A DNA stretch of 6,503 nt, taken from Collinsella sp. (GTDB lineage: Bacteria > Actinomycetota > Coriobacteriia > Coriobacteriales > Coriobacteriaceae). Shown piece after piece: positions 5,267 through 6,503 of the stretch. The notes below the pieces were generated by a model. That model saw only the letters and a list, made by a program, of their open reading frames with translations, made no database searches and was not told the origin of the DNA. The translations under genes were made by a program, and so were the position numbers. The stretch's first letter is position 1, and each line of letters begins with the position of its first letter. Where the stretch lies: assembly GCA_019419485.1 (NCBI GenBank), contig DXZV01000099.1, positions 1-6,503 of the forward strand. The letters are read 5' to 3'.

Positions 5267-6503
5267 TTAGGCGCGCTCGGCACGCGCAAGCTCGGCAGCG
5301 ACGAGCTTAACGGCCAGCACCAGCACATCGAGCGCGGCCTCCAGGTCCTCGACCGTGGGATAGCTCGGCGCGATGCGGATGTTGGTGTCGCGCGGGTCCT
5401 TGCCATAAGGCCAAGTGGCACCGGCCGGCGTGAGCTTGACGCCCAGGTCGGCACAAAGCGCGGCGACCTTTTGAGCCGAGCCCTCGGGACCATCAAAGCT
5501 CACAAAGTAGCCGCCGCGAGGATGCGTCCAGGTAGCGCAGCCCGTCTCGCCCAGGCCCTCAGTGAGCTTGCGCTCAACGGCCTCAAAGCGCGGGCGCAAG
5601 AACTCAGCATGCTTTTTCATGTGCCCCTTGACCGCCTCGATGGTGGGAAGGAAGCGCACGTGGCGCAGCTGGTTGAGCTTGTCGGCGCTGATGAGGCCGG
5701 CCTTCAGGCGCTTGGAGAACTCGGCGATGACCGCGGGGCTCGCACCGATAAAGCCGATGCCGGCGCCCGGGAAGGTAATCTTGGACGTCGAGGCAAAGGC
5801 CACCACGCGGTCCTCGGTGCCCGCCGCGCGAGCGAGGTCGAAGATATTGGCGAGCTCGTCGGTCTCGTCGTACAGGTCGTGCACGCAGTAGGCATTGTCC
5901 CAGAAGATGCGGAAATCGGGCGCGGCCGTGGGCATCTCGACCAGGCGGCGCACAGTGTCCTCGCTAAAGGTGATGCCCGTGGGGTTGGAATACTTGGGCA
6001 CGCACCAGATACCCTTGATGGAATCGTCGGCGGCAACCAGGCGCTCGATCTCGTCCATGTCGGGGCCGTTGTCAGTCATCGCGACGGGGACGTTCTCGAT
6101 ACCCAGGTCGGCGGTGATGCCAAAGTGGCGATCGTAGCCGGGAACCGGGCACAGGAACTTGACCTTCTTGCCGTCGTGCGCTGCCTCGTAAGCCTCCCAA
6201 GGGTCGCTACCACACGAGCCGCAGCGCCAGAACATACCGGCGATATCGTGCTCGATCAAAAGGCTCGACGAACCCAGCACGAGCGTCTGCTCGGCGGGGC
6301 AACCCAGGAACTCCCCCGCTAGCTTACGTGCCGAGGGAATGCCCTCAAAGCAGCCGTAGTTGGAACAGTCGACGTTGCCGTCGTGCAGATCGGCATCGGC
6401 ATTGAGGATATCGAGCATGGGTCGAGAGATGTCCACCTGGGAGGGCGACGGCTTGCCGCGGGCCATGTCGAGCGCCAGGCCACGAGCCTTGACAGCGGCA
6501 ACC
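5267..6503 (-). CDS. aspT: AspT-type (class Ie) aspartate aminotransferase, 5' end outside the window
   Basis: This pyridoxal-phosphate enzyme most likely exchanges amino groups between aspartate and 2-oxoglutarate. It resembles Corynebacterium AspT, a MocR-like aspartate aminotransferase, rather than classical AspC; the comparison is from memory. About 411 residues are visible. Counting from Met at 6466, I see the cofactor region GSSSLL at 65-70, CPVPGYDRHF at 106-115, SNPTG at 160-164 (Asn161), WDNAY at 189-193 (Asp190 and Tyr193 bind the cofactor), the Schiff-base Lys229 in STSKITFPGAG, and Arg364 in NIRIAPS, which binds the substrate carboxylate. The ATG at 6466 is not the true start: the frame stays open to the window edge, and its 12 upstream codons (VAAVKARGLALD) lead into the conserved ARGKPS segment. 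Relatives have about 40 residues before that segment. It ends at TAA 5267-5269, 51 bases before the STAS gene. Confidence 0.93.
   Translation of the reverse strand, partial: VAAVKARGLALDMARGKPSPSQVDISRPMLDILNADADLHDGNVDCSNYGCFEGIPSARKLAGEFLGCPAEQTLVLGSSSLLIEHDIAGMFWRCGSCGSDPWEAYEAAHDGKKVKFLCPVPGYDRHFGITADLGIENVPVAMTDNGPDMDEIERLVAADDSIKGIWCVPKYSNPTGITFSEDTVRRLVEMPTAAPDFRIFWDNAYCVHDLYDETDELANIFDLARAAGTEDRVVAFASTSKITFPGAGIGFIGASPAVIAEFSKRLKAGLISADKLNQLRHVRFLPTIEAVKGHMKKHAEFLRPRFEAVERKLTEGLGETGCATWTHPRGGYFVSFDGPEGSAQKVAALCADLGVKLTPAGATWPYGKDPRDTNIRIAPSYPTVEDLEAALDVLVLAVKLVAAELARAERA

Noticed and set aside
4868..6322. Plus-strand open frame of 484 codons
   Set aside because: It is antisense to the STAS gene and most of the aminotransferase, with no recognisable family motif. 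It is best explained by GC-rich codon use leaving the opposite strand free of stops.

Overview
The window looks like a chromosomal housekeeping segment from a high-GC actinobacterium-like genome. A member of the Coriobacteriia, for example Collinsella, is my best guess. I infer this from the GC-rich codon use, a type Ie (AspT-like) aspartate aminotransferase typical of Actinobacteria, an archaeal-looking type IA topoisomerase, and anaerobe-type [NiFe]-hydrogenase maturation genes. No taxonomic marker such as rRNA is present, so the assignment is an inference.

All seven genes lie on the minus strand and are read from the right edge to the left. In transcription order they are: an AspT-type aminotransferase whose 5' end is outside the window (6503 to 5267); a small STAS-domain anti-sigma-factor-antagonist-like protein (5215 to 4901); a 153-base intergenic stretch with two hairpins (4748 to 4900); tatA/tatB-like (4747 to 4175); tatC (4175 to 3384); hypA (3377 to 3021); hypB (2965 to 2282); and a type IA DNA topoisomerase that starts with TTG at 2227 and runs off the left edge at base 1. 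There is no gene-free stretch longer than 300 bases, and I saw no tRNA, rRNA, insertion sequence, CRISPR array or attachment site.

The four central genes form a tight cluster. tatA and tatC overlap by one base, and tatC and hypA are six bases apart with the hypA Shine-Dalgarno inside the last tatC codons. hypB follows after 55 bases. The Tat translocase exports folded, cofactor-loaded proteins, and HypA/HypB insert nickel into [NiFe]-hydrogenase large subunits before such export. The arrangement therefore suggests that nickel-enzyme maturation and Tat export are co-expressed, although no hydrogenase structural gene is visible here. The topoisomerase continues the same strand after a 54-base gap with no visible terminator.

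I do not see a clearly new biological system. The points most worth a second look are the archaeal-like topoisomerase with an altered active-site motif, the Tat-Hyp coupling, the two hairpins before tatA, and the long acidic Pro/Glu-rich tail of the only TatA/B protein.
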